Of a stretch of 54,036 nt of DNA, positions 8,664 through 17,709 are shown one piece after another. The DNA is from an uncultured Jannaschia sp. GTDB taxonomy: Bacteria > Pseudomonadota > Alphaproteobacteria > Rhodobacterales > Rhodobacteraceae. The translations under genes were made by a program, and so were the position numbers. The notes beneath the pieces are model-generated. The model saw nothing but the letters and a program-made list of their open reading frames with translations. It made no database searches and was not told the DNA's origin. The DNA lies in assembly GCF_947494025.1 (NCBI RefSeq), contig NZ_CANLTQ010000019.1, positions 1 to 54,036 on the forward strand, given 5' to 3'. Numbering within the stretch: position 1 is the stretch's first letter; each line of letters begins with the position of its first letter.

Positions 8664-9059
8664 ATGGACATGACCGCCACCTTTTCCGATCTCAACGGAG
8701 TCTCCGTCCTCATCACCGGCGGCGGGTCGGGTATCGGCGCCGCGCTGACCGAAGGTTTCCTGCGAATGGGTGCCAGGGTCGCCTGGATCGCCGTCGACCG
8801 GGGCACGTCGAATCTGCGGCTCTGGCTCATGGACGCCGAGGGGACCGTGATCGAGAAGCGCGGTTCCGACAAGGGGATGAACGCGCTCGACCGCACCGGG
8901 TTCGAGCCGACGCTGGTGGAGATGGCCGTCGACGTACTGCCCGAGAACGGTTTGGCGCCGGTGATCGTCTGCGGGATAGCGGGCTCGCGCCAAGGTTGGA
9001 CCGAGGCGCCCTACTTCCCCGCGACAGCGCGGGCGCAGATGAATGGACGGACCACATGA
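8664..9059 (+). pseudogene. SDR / 2-dehydro-3-deoxygalactonokinase chimera (double-deletion remnant)
   Basis: An uninterrupted 131-codon frame made of pieces of two genes. Residues 8-41 (LNGVSVLITGGGSGIGAA and on to MGARVA) are the NAD-binding start of a short-chain dehydrogenase of the galactose-dehydrogenase type. Residues 42-118 (WIAVDRGTSNLRLW, SDKGMNALDRTGFEP, CGIAGSRQGWTEAPY) are the ATPase-fold N-terminus of a DgoK-type kinase, then a short tail joins NGRTT and stop. The SDR catalytic Tyr/Lys region and the C-terminal two-thirds of DgoK are absent, and a tryptophan usual in DgoK VDWGT is Arg. The stop overlaps the aldolase ATG (ATGA), as expected for an intact dgoK-dgoA junction. No catalytic activity is expected; two in-frame deletions are inferred. 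Confidence 0.75.
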
Positions 9060-9610
9060 GTCGAGAGATCATCGCGATCCTGCGCGGCATCACGCCCGAT
9101 GACGCGGTCTCGGTCTGCGAGGCGCTGATCAGCGCGGGCATCGACCGGATCGAGGTGCCGCTCAACTCGCCCGAGCCCTTCGACAGCATCGGCCGCATGG
9201 TGGAGACGGCCGGCGATCGCGCGGTAATCGGCGCATGCATGGTCGTCTCCCCCGATTGCAATCCCGAGGTGATCCGCGCCACCAAGGCGGCGGGCATGCT
9301 GTCCTATCCCGGCGTCTTTGCCGCAACGGAATGCTTTGCGGCACTCCGCGCGGGTGCCGACGGGCTGAAGGTCTTTCCGGCCGGCAAGCTCGGCACCGAC
9401 GGGCTGAAAGCGCTGTCCGCAGTACTGCCGCGCGAGACCAGGATCTATGCCGTAGGCGGCGTCGGGCCCGGCGATTTCGCCGCGTGGCATGCTGCCGGCA
9501 CGACCGGCTTCGGCATTGGAACGGGCATCTACACGCCCGGGCTCGGGGTCGCCGAAGTGACCCGCAAGGCCGCCGCCCTGGTCGCCGCCTGGGACGCGCT
9601 GCACGTGTGA
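9056..9610 (+). CDS. dgoA: 2-dehydro-3-deoxy-6-phosphogalactonate aldolase
   Basis: Class I KDPG/KDPGal aldolase, 184 aa, slightly shorter than the usual 200-210. It cleaves 2-dehydro-3-deoxy-6-phosphogalactonate to pyruvate and glyceraldehyde-3-phosphate, the last step of the DeLey-Doudoroff galactose route. Visible family patterns are IAILRGITPDDAVSVCEALI, GIDRIEVPLNSPEP and ADGLKVFPAGKLG; the lysine in LKVFPA (Lys105) is the Schiff-base residue. It begins at ATG 9056, overlapping the chimeric ORF, and is followed 26 bases later by the GH42 gene. The DgoA (galactonate) rather than Eda assignment rests on operon context. Confidence 0.87.
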   Translation: MSREIIAILRGITPDDAVSVCEALISAGIDRIEVPLNSPEPFDSIGRMVETAGDRAVIGACMVVSPDCNPEVIRATKAAGMLSYPGVFAATECFAALRAGADGLKVFPAGKLGTDGLKALSAVLPRETRIYAVGGVGPGDFAAWHAAGTTGFGIGTGIYTPGLGVAEVTRKAAALVAAWDALHV

Positions 9611-9636
9611 GCCATTCTGGTGCGAAAGGAAATCCG

Positions 9637-11541
9637 ATGAAACGCACGCTGGGCGTCTGCTATTACCCGGAGCACTGGCCGCGCGAGATCTGGGACGAGG
9701 ATGCGGCACGCATGGCCGCCGTGGGTCTGACTTGGGTCCGGATCGGCGAATTCGCCTGGAAGCGGATCGAGCCGCAGCCCGACGTGCTCGACTGGACATG
9801 GCTCGACGACGCGATCGAGGTGCTCGGCGCGGCGGGGCTGAAGGTCGTACTCGGCACGCCAACCGCGACGCCGCCTCGCTGGGTTCTGAACCGCCATCCC
9901 GACATGCTCGCCGTCGACGCGGAGGGGCGCCCGCGCAAGTTCGGCTCGCGTCGCCACTACTGCTTTTCGCACCAGGGCTACCGTGCTGAATGCCGCCGCA
10001 TCGTGACGCTGATGGCGGACCGGTACGGCCGCAACCAACACGTCGCCGCCTGGCAGACAGACAACGAGTACGGCTGCCACGAAACGGTGATCTCGTACTC
10101 CGACGCCGCGGGCGCGGCATTCCGTGACTGGCTCGCGCAGCGCTACCAGTCGGTGGACGCGCTCAACCGCGCATGGGGCAACGCTTTCTGGTCGATGGAC
10201 TACGACAGCTTCGACGAGATCGACCTGCCCAACCTCACGGTGACCGAGCCGAACCCGGCCCATGCGCTGGACTTCCGGCGGTTCTCCTCCGACCAGGTAG
10301 CGAGCTTCAACCGGGCCCAGGTCGAGATCCTGCACGCGCGCACCGATGCGCCGCTCGCGCACAACTACATGGGCCGCGAGATCGGCTTCGATCATTTCCG
10401 GGTTGGCGCCGACCTCGATATCGCGAGCTGGGATTCCTATCCGCTGGGCTTCCTCGAGGATCGCGTCGGAGCGGATGCCGAGACCCAGCGGCTCTACGCA
10501 CGTCAGGGCGACCCGGACTTCCAGGCCTTCCACCACGATCTCTACCGCGCGGTCGGGCGCGGACGCTGGTGGGTGATGGAGCAGCAGCCCGGTCCGGTGA
10601 ACTGGGCACCCCACAACCCCGCGCCGTTGCCCGGCATGGTCCGGCTCTGGTCGTGGGAGGCCTTCGCCCACGGCGCCGAGGCGGTGTGCTATTTCCGTTG
10701 GCGGCAGGCGCCGTTCGCGCAGGAGCAGATGCATTCGGGGCTGCTGCGTCCCGACAGCTCCGACGCCCCCGCGATCGACGAGGCTTGCCAGGTCGCCCGC
10801 GAGATTGCAGCGGCGCCCGAGTTGGCACCGGTGCGGGCGCCGGTCGCCCTGATTTTTGATTTCGACGCTGCCTGGGCCTGGCAGGTCCAGCCGCACGGAC
10901 AGGGGCTGTCCTATTTCGAGCTGGTCTTCGAACATTACCGTGCCCTGCGCCGACAGGGCCTTTCGATCGATATCGTGGCGCCGGAGGCGGACATCGAGGG
11001 CTACCGCGTCGTTCTTGCCCCGGGCGTGATGCACATGCCGGACGAGATGAAGTCGCGGCTGGCGCGCAGCGACGCGCAGGTCCTGATCGGGCCGCGCAGC
11101 GCCGCCCGCGACGCCAGCTTCTCGATCCCGGTGCCGCTGCCGCCGGCTTGGCCAGGACTGGACGTGACCGTCGCCCGCGTCGAGACGTTGCGCCCGGACC
11201 TGCCGGTCACGCTGGCGGGCGGGGGCCACGCCGTCCGCTACCTCGAAACGCTCGAAGGCACCGCCGAGCCGGTGCTCACCACGGCGGCCGGAGCGCCGGT
11301 CGCGATGCGCAGCGGCGCGGTGACCTACATGGGCGGCTGGGGCGATGACACGGCGCTGGACCGGCTGGTGGCGGACCTCGCGGCCCGGGCCGGGATCGAG
11401 ACGCGCAAGATGCTCTCTGGCGTGCGTGTGCGCGAAACCGGCACCGAGCGGTTCTGGTTCAACTATGGTCCCGACCCCGTGGAGACGCCCGTGGGGCGGC
11501 TGGAACCGGCAGGGATGTTGCGTGAAAGGTTGGTTACCTGA
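9637..11541 (+). CDS. beta-galactosidase, glycoside hydrolase family 42
   Basis: 634 aa, somewhat short but within range for GH42. It hydrolyses beta-galactosides in the cytoplasm. The TIM barrel opens with CYYPEHWPREIWDEDAARM; the acid/base is Glu144 in WQTDNEYG, and the nucleophile is Glu315 in WWVMEQQPG. A trimerisation-like middle domain (APVALIFDFDAAWAWQVQP onward) and a small C-terminal domain follow. Ribosome site AAAGGAAA lies six bases before ATG 9637. It is last in the operon and complements the GH36 enzyme, so the unit handles both galactoside anomers. Confidence 0.92.
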   Translation: MKRTLGVCYYPEHWPREIWDEDAARMAAVGLTWVRIGEFAWKRIEPQPDVLDWTWLDDAIEVLGAAGLKVVLGTPTATPPRWVLNRHPDMLAVDAEGRPRKFGSRRHYCFSHQGYRAECRRIVTLMADRYGRNQHVAAWQTDNEYGCHETVISYSDAAGAAFRDWLAQRYQSVDALNRAWGNAFWSMDYDSFDEIDLPNLTVTEPNPAHALDFRRFSSDQVASFNRAQVEILHARTDAPLAHNYMGREIGFDHFRVGADLDIASWDSYPLGFLEDRVGADAETQRLYARQGDPDFQAFHHDLYRAVGRGRWWVMEQQPGPVNWAPHNPAPLPGMVRLWSWEAFAHGAEAVCYFRWRQAPFAQEQMHSGLLRPDSSDAPAIDEACQVAREIAAAPELAPVRAPVALIFDFDAAWAWQVQPHGQGLSYFELVFEHYRALRRQGLSIDIVAPEADIEGYRVVLAPGVMHMPDEMKSRLARSDAQVLIGPRSAARDASFSIPVPLPPAWPGLDVTVARVETLRPDLPVTLAGGGHAVRYLETLEGTAEPVLTTAAGAPVAMRSGAVTYMGGWGDDTALDRLVADLAARAGIETRKMLSGVRVRETGTERFWFNYGPDPVETPVGRLEPAGMLRERLVT

Positions 11542-12150
11542 CCGGAAACCAATCGGTCGCAGCAGTCGGTCTCAGCGGAGTCCGCGGGAAAGTTCAGCGC
11601 GCGGGTGCGTCTGGAGGACGGGCGTAGGAATATGACGGTTGCATCAACGCTCCACTCGGGCGCGGACTTTCACACCGTCGGCAGAAAAACCCTGTTTGTC
11701 CGGATCGCCATCGCTCTCTGCGAATGACCGGTACGGCGACCTGCGCTTCGCTTCGGAGTTCCAGATGCTTCGGCCGAGCGCGCCCCGCCGGATATTCTGC
11801 ACGTGGACTGGAGAAGTAGCGAACGACTGAAAAGTCCAAGGTTTCGAAGTCTAAGGTTTGCGGCTGCTGAATGCTCGCCATTCAGCGGCGATAAACCTGA
11901 CAAGGAGGAAAGCGCGGGCGGATTTCGGTGCTATGGGAATCGTGGTTCAGGGCGTTCTCAGGCGATGCGCCGAACTTCGGGCCCGCTGACGCCGAGCGGC
12001 GCAGGCCCGTCGATTTTGGCAGACCGATGTTGTCGCGCGGTGTTCCGTTTGGCCATCCGGGACCTGTTTCGATGCAAGTTCTGATCGAACGGTCACACAC
12101 ACTATTGGGTCCGACGCCTCGGGATCGCAGGGCCGGGTGTGACGGGTGGA
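11542..12150. other. 609-base stretch without a recognisable gene
   Basis: Six-frame reading finds only short frames with no family resemblance. The segment near 11920-12130 lies 3' of the minus-strand IS91-type transposase and is probably its noncoding terminus, but no defined terminal sequence could be assigned. Nothing regulatory was identified. Confidence 0.4.
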
Positions 12151-12786
12151 TCATGCGGCATCCTCCCCCGGCGGCGCGCGGGACTGCGGGATCCGGTCGC
12201 GGGGTAAGGTCTCGACGACGCGCATCGCACCGCCGCATCGGGGGCATGCCTGGCACGGGTCTTGCGCATCGGCATCTGTGCGCCCGTTCTTGCCGGTTGT
12301 TCGATCCGGCTCTCGCTCCGTGTCTATCAGACGCCTGATCGTCTCGATCCTGTCGCGGCGGATGCCGTTGGCGAGGAAGCCGGTGTGGCGGATGCGGTGG
12401 AAGCCGGACGGCAGGACGTGGACCAGGAACCGGCGGATGAACTCGATCGTGGCCAGGCGCATGACCCTCATCCGATCTCAGCGCTTGATGCGGTAGTCCT
12501 TCCACCGGAAGGCCACGGTGCCGGCGTCCGCGCTGACGAGACGGTGGTTCGAAATAGCCACCCGGTGGGTGTACCGGCTGAGATAGGCCAGGACCGCCTC
12601 GGGGCCGCCGAAGGGCGGCTTGGCGTAGACGACCCAGTCGACCTTGCGCAGCGGCGCGAGATGGGCCGCGAAGGTGCTCGTGTCGGCCAGCTCCGACAGA
12701 TCGCCGAAGAAGGCCAGCTCGCCCGCCTCGTGCAGCCTGACCAATTCTTCGAGGAACAGGCGCCGGAACAGCCTCGATCTTGGCAT
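12151..12786 (-). pseudogene. IS91-family transposase, truncated and interrupted by a stop
   Basis: The C-terminal half of a Y2/HUH rolling-circle transposase of the IS91 group: [49 protein letters not shown] and FRWKDYRIK, then TGA at 12478, then the same frame continues [20 protein letters not shown] and a terminal [10 protein letters not shown] zinc-ribbon-like motif. The internal TGA is thus a nonsense codon, probably at a former glycine codon. The N-terminal half with the catalytic tyrosines is gone; at about 12790 it is joined out of frame to the integrase gene. Confidence 0.8.
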
Positions 12787-13378
12787 GACCCAGCGGGACC
12801 TGGATCACCCGGATATCGGTCTTACCCTCCATCAGATGGGTGGCGAAGCTGTGTCGCAGCGTGTGCGGCGAGACCCTCTTCCTGATCTCGGCGAAGTCGC
12901 AAGCCGCGCCGAACGCGCGGTTGAACTGCCGAGTCGAGATCGGGTCGACCCGGTTGCGAGCGGGAAAGAGCCAGCCCGCGGGCCGGGCTTCGCGGTATTA
13001 GTCGCGCAGCAGCGTCAGCAGGCTGGGCGACAGCATCACATGCCGGTGCTTGCAGCCCTTTCCCTGATCGATCCGGATCAGCATCCGGTCACTGTCGATA
13101 TCGGTTTCACGGAGATGGGTCACCTCGCTGGCACGAAGGCCGCCGCCATGTGCGGTACGCAGGGACCGTGGCTCCGGCGGGGCCGCGTAAGCCCGAGCAA
13201 CGAACGCGGCCCGGTACTTCAGGCCGGGGCCCTGGGCGACTTCGAGAATGCGCGTCACCTCCTCGGCGCTGAGCACCACCGGGATCTTCTTCGCCAGACG
13301 CTGATACCGCATGTGGCGGTTCATCTCGGCGCGCGTGGGTCGCTGACGGTCTGGTTCGATCCCGGCATGGCTTGGCAC
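12787..13378 (-). pseudogene. tyrosine recombinase (IS91-associated integrase), degenerate
   Basis: A XerC/D-like integrase catalytic region: KIPVVLSAEEVTRILEVA, GGGLRASEVTHLRETDID, IDQGKGCKHRHVMLSPSLL, then a TAA at 12998 where the family has Tyr, then the same frame with [27 protein letters not shown] and [10 protein letters not shown]. The box-II H-x-x-R is present, but the final catalytic tyrosine region is lost at the junction with the IS91 transposase. About 14 codons (near 13150-13190) interrupt the usual AYGAGLR motif. The N-terminal core-binding domain is missing; the IS5-type remnant begins there. Integrase followed by IS91 transposase is a common pairing, so one deletion probably fused the two. 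Confidence 0.75.
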
Positions 13379-13447
13379 GCGGCGCCGTCGGGCAAGCGCG
13401 GCGCGCAGCCGGTCTAGAGCGAAGCTGCGATCCAGGCCTGCCTGACC

Positions 13448-13486
13448 CCTGCCCGGCAGGTCATCACGCAGTGATGTCCCGAAAGG
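13448..13486 (-). repeat. palindromic mini-element, copy A (39 bp, inverted)
   Basis: Reverse-oriented copy of the element also found at 13910-13950 and 32180-32222. On the minus strand the first hairpin reads CATCAC-TGC-GTGATG, a perfect 6-bp stem, followed by CCTGCCGGGCAGG, itself a palindrome. It differs from copy C by four single-base gaps and several substitutions and sits exactly between codons of the IS5 transposase (CTGACC and ATCGAAG). Confidence 0.7.
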
Positions 13487-13909
13487 GATCGAAGTTCTCT
13501 TCGGCCTGCCGCTGCGACAGACGAACGGCTTCGTCGCGAGCCTGCTGAAGCTGGCAGGGCTCGACTGGCCAGTCCCGGCCTCTGTGCCGGCGGCAGAAGA
13601 TCCTGGCCCTGCAACTGCCCTATCGTGGCAGCGGCGGGCTGCTGCACCTGCTCGTGCCCTCCCGGGATCATGCTGCGCATGACCCTGCGGGGCAGCGGAT
13701 GGCGCCTATGACGGCCGGACCTGTCGCGACGCTATCGCCCGCCGGGGCGCCGACGCGAGCATCCCGCCGGGACGCAACGCCAAGCCGTGGAAGAAGGACA
13801 GCCCGGGGCGGGGGCGAGAAACGAGGCCCTGCGTGCGATCAAGCGCTTCGGCCGGGCGTTCTGGCGCAAGTGGAGCGGATCCCATCGCCGCAGCCGTGCG
13901 GAAACGAAG

Positions 13910-13950
13910 CCTCTCGGGACATTGCTGCGCAATGCCCTGCCGGCCAATGG
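13910..13950 (+). repeat. palindromic mini-element, copy B (41 bp)
   Basis: Starts CCTCTCGGGACATTGC and ends CCGGCCAATGG. First hairpin CATTGC-TGC-GCAATG is a perfect stem. It interrupts the IS5 transposase between the conserved GCGGAAACGAAG and ATGAACC, i.e. inside RAETK-MN. Confidence 0.75.
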
Positions 13951-14124
13951 ATGAACCGCCTGAAGCTGCTGGGTCAGAGGCTCGCCGCCCGCGACTCCGA
14001 TCGACAGACCGCCGAGCGTCAAATCCGCATCGCCATCCTCAACCGCTCCACCGCCCTCGGTATCCCCGTGACGCGGCCCGTCGGATGAAATCAGACGGGG
14101 AAAGGGAACCTTCAGCCTTCAGAC

Positions 14125-14142
14125 GCTTCGTGCAACAGCGCC
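14125..14142. repeat. IS5-type right terminal sequence
   Basis: GCTTCGTGCAACAGCGCC lies 36 bases after the transposase stop and shares 12 bases with 67-78. It marks the right boundary of the degenerate IS5-type element; the TetR-controlled cluster begins immediately after. Confidence 0.45.
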
Positions 14143-14197
14143 CTACCCGGCCCATCATCGACGCCGCACCGTGTTGACACTCCGCTTCCACTATCAT

Positions 14198-14214
14198 ACC
14201 GACCAACCGTCGGT
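14198..14214. promoter_or_regulatory. candidate TetR-family operator
   Basis: ACCGACCAACCGTCGGT is a perfect 6-5-6 palindrome, 21 bases before the GTG start of the TetR gene. A TTGACA at 14174-14179 upstream could be a -35 element, though a well-spaced -10 is not obvious. Autoregulation of the whole cluster is the natural reading. Confidence 0.6.
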
Positions 14215-14235
14215 TTTTAAGGTTGGAGCGATGCG

Positions 14236-15048
14236 GTGGATCACGACGGCGACTCCCGCACCCAGATCAATCTGCAGTCCAAGCGGGTCCGCCTGGCGCG
14301 GGACATGCGACGGTCGCAGATCCTCGACGCCGCGCAGGCGCTGTTCGTCGCGCGCGGCTGGGACGCCGTGACCATCGCCGACGTGCTGGCCGAGGCGGGC
14401 ATCTCGAAGGGCGGCTTCTACCACCACTTCTCCGCCAAGGAGGATCTGCTCGACGCCTTGGTGGAGCGCTTCACCGAGCGGGCGATGGACGGCACGGCCG
14501 GGGCGCGGGAAGCTGAAGGCGACGCACTGGCACGCTTCAACACATTCGTCGACGCGTCGAACCGGTGGCGGGCCGAGCACGGACCCGAGCTGCGCTTCTT
14601 CCTCGACGTGATGCTGCAGCCGGGCAACGAGACGCAGTTCGCGCGCATCAACGCCGCCTCGGCGGAGGTCACGCTGCCGGTCCTGCGCGGGCTGATCGAG
14701 GAAGGCGCGTGCTCCGGGCGCTTCGATGTTCCCGACGCGGGGCTAGTGGCGGAAACGATCCTCGCCCTTGGGCATGGCCGCCGCGCGGCGCTGCGCGCGG
14801 CCGTGAAGGCGACCGACGCGGGCGATCTTGACGCCGCCGCGCTGACGCTGGAGGCGCGGATGGCGGGCGAGGCCCGGCTGATCGACCGGCTGCTGGGCCT
14901 GCCGCCGGGCAGCGTCGTGCTTTCGGAGGCGGGCAAGCACCGCGAGATGCTGGCCGCCATTGCCGCGCCGTGCGGCGACCGACGACCGCGGGCACCGAAA
15001 CCAACCCGGACACCGAAACCAGGCAGCGAAAGGAGACCCCCATGCTGA
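14236..15048 (+). CDS. TetR-family transcriptional regulator
   Basis: 270 aa with a TetR DNA-binding domain near residues 25-70: RSQILDAAQALFVARGWDAVTIADVLAEAGISKGGFYHHF; the rest is an alanine-rich ligand-binding domain, with an unusual basic proline-rich tail (RRPRAPKPTRTPKPGSERR). GTG at 14236 is the longest start; ATG near 14305 (MRRSQIL) is a possible alternative. It is the first gene of a co-directional cluster with a STAS-like protein, SDR and an HlyD/RbbA/YhhJ exporter, and its end overlaps the next start by seven bases. By analogy with CecR in front of ybhGFSR it probably represses the exporter; the ligand is unknown. Confidence 0.85.
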   Translation: MDHDGDSRTQINLQSKRVRLARDMRRSQILDAAQALFVARGWDAVTIADVLAEAGISKGGFYHHFSAKEDLLDALVERFTERAMDGTAGAREAEGDALARFNTFVDASNRWRAEHGPELRFFLDVMLQPGNETQFARINAASAEVTLPVLRGLIEEGACSGRFDVPDAGLVAETILALGHGRRAALRAAVKATDAGDLDAAALTLEARMAGEARLIDRLLGLPPGSVVLSEAGKHREMLAAIAAPCGDRRPRAPKPTRTPKPGSERRPPC

Positions 15049-15806
15049 CCGTCAAGGAACTGAAACCGAACGTCTACGAGCTGACGCTGAAGGGCGTCGT
15101 CGACAAGACGGACATCGAGACTATGGAGCGGGAGTTGACGCCTGCGCTCAAGGGCGACGGCCCTCTAAGCCTGATCCTGCGCGCGGAGGAGTGGCGCGAC
15201 ATCACCGCCGACGCCATGGCCGCCGACATGCGCTTCGAGTTCGGCCTCCTGCCGCAATGGGCGAAGATCGCCCGGATGGCCGTCGTCACCGACCTGCAGG
15301 CATTCGAGGCGCTGATGCGGTGGGTCGACCCGATCGTGCCGATGATCCACATGCGCTCCTTCCCCGCCTCCGAGGCCGCGGCGGCCGAGGCCTTCGCGTC
15401 GGACCTGCCGGACCGCGCCGCCGCCGCGGACGGTTCGGGCATCCGGCTCCTGTCGGACGGCTCGGACGGGCTGGTCGCCTTCGAGGTGACGGGCCGGATC
15501 ACGAAGTCGGACGTCGACGCCGTCTTCGCGCCGCTGGAGGACGTGATGCAGGGCGACCGCAAGGTCGGCGTCCTGGCGAAGTTCAACGACTGGGACGGGT
15601 TCGACCCCGGCCTCTTCACGGATGCCGGCGGAATGATGGGCTCCAAGATGGGAATGGCGGGCCACATGACGCGCTACGCTGTCGTCGGCGCGCCCGGCTG
15701 GATGCGGGGCATGGTGTCGGCCATGGCGCCGATGATGCCCTTCGAGATGCGCAGCTTCGAGGCGTCCGATGCCGCGCAGGCCGAGGCCTGGGCCCGCGCG
15801 GGCTGA
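15042..15806 (+). CDS. tandem SpoIIAA/STAS-like domain protein
   Basis: 254 aa with two similar halves. Residues 1-120 (LTVKELKPNVYELTLKGVV to LMRWVDPIVPMIHMRSFPASEAAAAEAF) and 130-254 (IRLLSDGSDGLVAFEVTGRITKSDVDAVFAPL to MMPFEMRSFEASDAAQAEAW) share the order beta strand, DI/DV, W-D/W-R, then a final MR-SF-AS-AA-AEA segment, typical of SpoIIAA-like (DUF-type STAS/CRAL-TRIO) proteins. No enzyme motif or membrane segment is seen. AAAGGAGA precedes ATG 15042; the start overlaps the TetR stop, implying coupling. Function in the cluster is unknown; a membrane-associated lipid- or regulator-binding role is only speculation. Confidence 0.75.
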   Translation: MLTVKELKPNVYELTLKGVVDKTDIETMERELTPALKGDGPLSLILRAEEWRDITADAMAADMRFEFGLLPQWAKIARMAVVTDLQAFEALMRWVDPIVPMIHMRSFPASEAAAAEAFASDLPDRAAAADGSGIRLLSDGSDGLVAFEVTGRITKSDVDAVFAPLEDVMQGDRKVGVLAKFNDWDGFDPGLFTDAGGMMGSKMGMAGHMTRYAVVGAPGWMRGMVSAMAPMMPFEMRSFEASDAAQAEAWARAG

Positions 15807-15886
15807 ACGACAACGGTTCGCCGCCTCGCGGCGCGGCGCGGCGAACCGTCCGACCACATCGGACGCGTGGCCACGGAGGCACGGGA

Positions 15887-16656
15887 ATGGGACGTTTGCA
15901 GGACGGGATCGCCCTCGTCACGGGCGGCGCGGCGGGGATCCGGCTGGAAACGGCGCGGCTCTGCCTGGCCGAGGGCGCGCGGGTGGCGCTGGTGGACTCG
16001 TGCGTCGCGGATCTCGCGCGGCGACCGCCGATCCGGACGGCGGCGCGGACGTGCTGACGATCACGGCGGACGTGAGCGGAGAGGAGGACACCCGGCGCTA
16101 CGTCTCGGAGACGGTTCGGGCGTTCGGGCATATCGACGTCCTCTTCAACAACGCCGGGATCGGGGGCCGTGTGGTCCCGCTAACCGAGCGGAGCGTCGAG
16201 GACTTCGACCGCGTGATCGCGGTGAATGTGCGGAGTGCGTTCCTGAGCTTGAGGCAGGTCCTCCCGGCCATGAAGAAGGGGCGGGCCGGCAGCGTCGTCA
16301 AGATGTCGTCCATCGCCGGGCTGAAAGGCAGCCCGAACGTCGCGCGCTACATTCCCTCCAAGCACGCCGTCGTGGACTTGACCCGTGCGGCGGCGGTAGA
16401 GGCGGCGTCGTTCGGCGTGCGCGTCCACTCGGTCCACCCCTCCCCGGTCGATACGCGGATGATGCGGTCGCTGGAGGCGCAGTTTGACCCAGATCATGGT
16501 GACGCGGCGAAGCGCGGGCTAGTGTCACAGACACCGCTCGGCCGCTACGGCCGGTCCATGGACGTGGCGCAGTTGGCGCTGTTCCCCGCCCCCGACGCGT
16601 CGCGCTTCGTCACCGGGGCGCGATATGCGGTCGGCGGCGGCATGGCCGCGACCTGA
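15887..16656 (+). pseudogene. short-chain dehydrogenase/reductase with one frameshift
   Basis: The 5' part (MGRLQDGIALVTGGAAGI) and the 3' part from about 16020 (ADVLTITADVSGEEDTRRYV to FVTGARYAVGGGMAAT) are in different frames; together they make a normal SDR of about 255 residues. The 3' frame has the NNAGIGG motif, catalytic Ser in KMSSIAG and Tyr-x3-Lys in YIPSKHA. In the 5' part the third glycine of the TGxxxGIG motif is Arg (GIRLETA). The shift lies near 16010-16025. A sequencing indel would restore the frame but not the glycine. Confidence 0.75.
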
Positions 16657-16683
16657 CCGCCCCAAAAGATTGGAGCTCGCTTG

Positions 16684-17709
16684 ATGAAACATTTCCGCCT
16701 CGCCTTCGGCGCCCTCGCCGTGCTGGCCGCGATCGGCGCGGTGGCCTGGTACGTCTGGGATCGGAACACCGGCGGCCTGCCCGCGGGCATCGCCGCGGGC
16801 AACGGCCGGATCGAGGCCGATCAGATCGACGTGGCGACCCGCACGCCGGGCCGCGTGGCCGAGATCCGCGTGGCCGAGGGCGCGTTGGTCGAGGCGGGCG
16901 AGGTGCTGGCGGTGATGGACACGCGCGAGCTGGAGGCGCAACGCGCGCGGGCGCGGGCCGACGCCGCCCGTGCGGCGAGCCAGGTCGAGGAGGTCGCGGC
17001 CCTGATTGCACAGCGCCGGGCCGAACTGGCGTTGGCGGAGGACGAGTATGCGCGCGCCCGGACGCTGGCCGAGCGCGGCGTCAACGCGGCGTCGGTGGCC
17101 GAGCAGCAGGCCACGCGACGCGCCTCCGCCGGGGCGGCGCTGGACGCGGCGATCGCGCAGCTCCACACCGCCGAGCGCGGGGTCGAGGCGGCCGAGGCGC
17201 TGGTCGGCCAGTACGAGACGCAGATCGAGGACGCGACGCTGACCGCGCCGATCTTCGGCCGCGTCCTCTACCGCCTCGCGCAACCGGGCGAGGTACTTGC
17301 GGGCGGCGGCAAGGTCCTGACGCTGCTCGACCTGTCCCAAGTCTATATGGAGGTTTTCCTGCCCGCGAACGAGGCCGCGACCACGGCGATCGGCGCCGAG
17401 GCGCGCATCCGGCTCGACGCCGTCCCCTACGCGATCCCCGCCTATGTCAGCTTCGTCTCGCCCGAGGCGCAGTTCACGCCCAAGCAGGTCGAGACCGCCG
17501 ACGAGCGCGAAAAGCTGATGTTCCGCGTCAAGGTCCGCGTGCCCGAGGAGCTGGTGCGCGCCTATATCGATCAGGTGAAGACCGGGCTGCGCGGCGAGGC
17601 CTTCATCCGCCTGCTGGGCGATGAAGGGGCACCGTGGCCCGCCGGCTTCGTCGGCCAGCCGATCCCCGAGGACGCGTTGCCGCCCGCTGCCGCAGCCGTC
17701 GCGGACTGA
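16684..17709 (+). CDS. yhiI: HlyD-family periplasmic adaptor (YhiI/YbhG type)
   Basis: Membrane-fusion protein of an ABC exporter, 341 aa. One N-terminal transmembrane segment (residues 5-23), then a lipoyl/barrel half ([35 protein letters not shown]), a long alanine/glutamate-rich coiled coil (about 75-170, with [17 protein letters not shown]), the second lipoyl half ([34 protein letters not shown]) and a beta-barrel domain. A TTG lies directly before ATG 16684; ATG is preferred. Its stop overlaps the rbbA start (TGATG), so adaptor and ATPase are co-translated. Order and length match E. coli yhiI-rbbA-yhhJ. Confidence 0.87.
   Translation: MKHFRLAFGALAVLAAIGAVAWYVWDRNTGGLPAGIAAGNGRIEADQIDVATRTPGRVAEIRVAEGALVEAGEVLAVMDTRELEAQRARARADAARAASQVEEVAALIAQRRAELALAEDEYARARTLAERGVNAASVAEQQATRRASAGAALDAAIAQLHTAERGVEAAEALVGQYETQIEDATLTAPIFGRVLYRLAQPGEVLAGGGKVLTLLDLSQVYMEVFLPANEAATTAIGAEARIRLDAVPYAIPAYVSFVSPEAQFTPKQVETADEREKLMFRVKVRVPEELVRAYIDQVKTGLRGEAFIRLLGDEGAPWPAGFVGQPIPEDALPPAAAAVAD

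Larger units (their letters stand above)
13334..14088 (+). pseudogene. IS5-family transposase, heavily degenerate, carrying two mini-element insertions
   Basis: Recognisable pieces in several frames: RGSLTVWFDPGMAW at 13334, LFGLPLRQTNGF near 13495-13535, ARNEALRAIKRFGRAFWRKWSG near 13818-13885, and the correct C-terminus LKLLGQRLAARDSDRQ to LGIPVTRPVG with stop at 14086. The middle is deleted (the DDE aspartates are not visible), and two palindromic mini-elements at 13448-13486 and 13910-13950 interrupt it at the codons for QACLT|xEVLFG and AETK|MN. The right terminal sequence is at 14125-14142. Related to, but not identical with, the copy at 196-1128. Confidence 0.8.

Noticed and set aside
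9529-11229. Long minus-strand open frames opposite GH42, GH65, permeases and cco genes
   Set aside because: They are high-GC antisense shadows: Arg/His/Asp-rich, without family motifs or ribosome sites.
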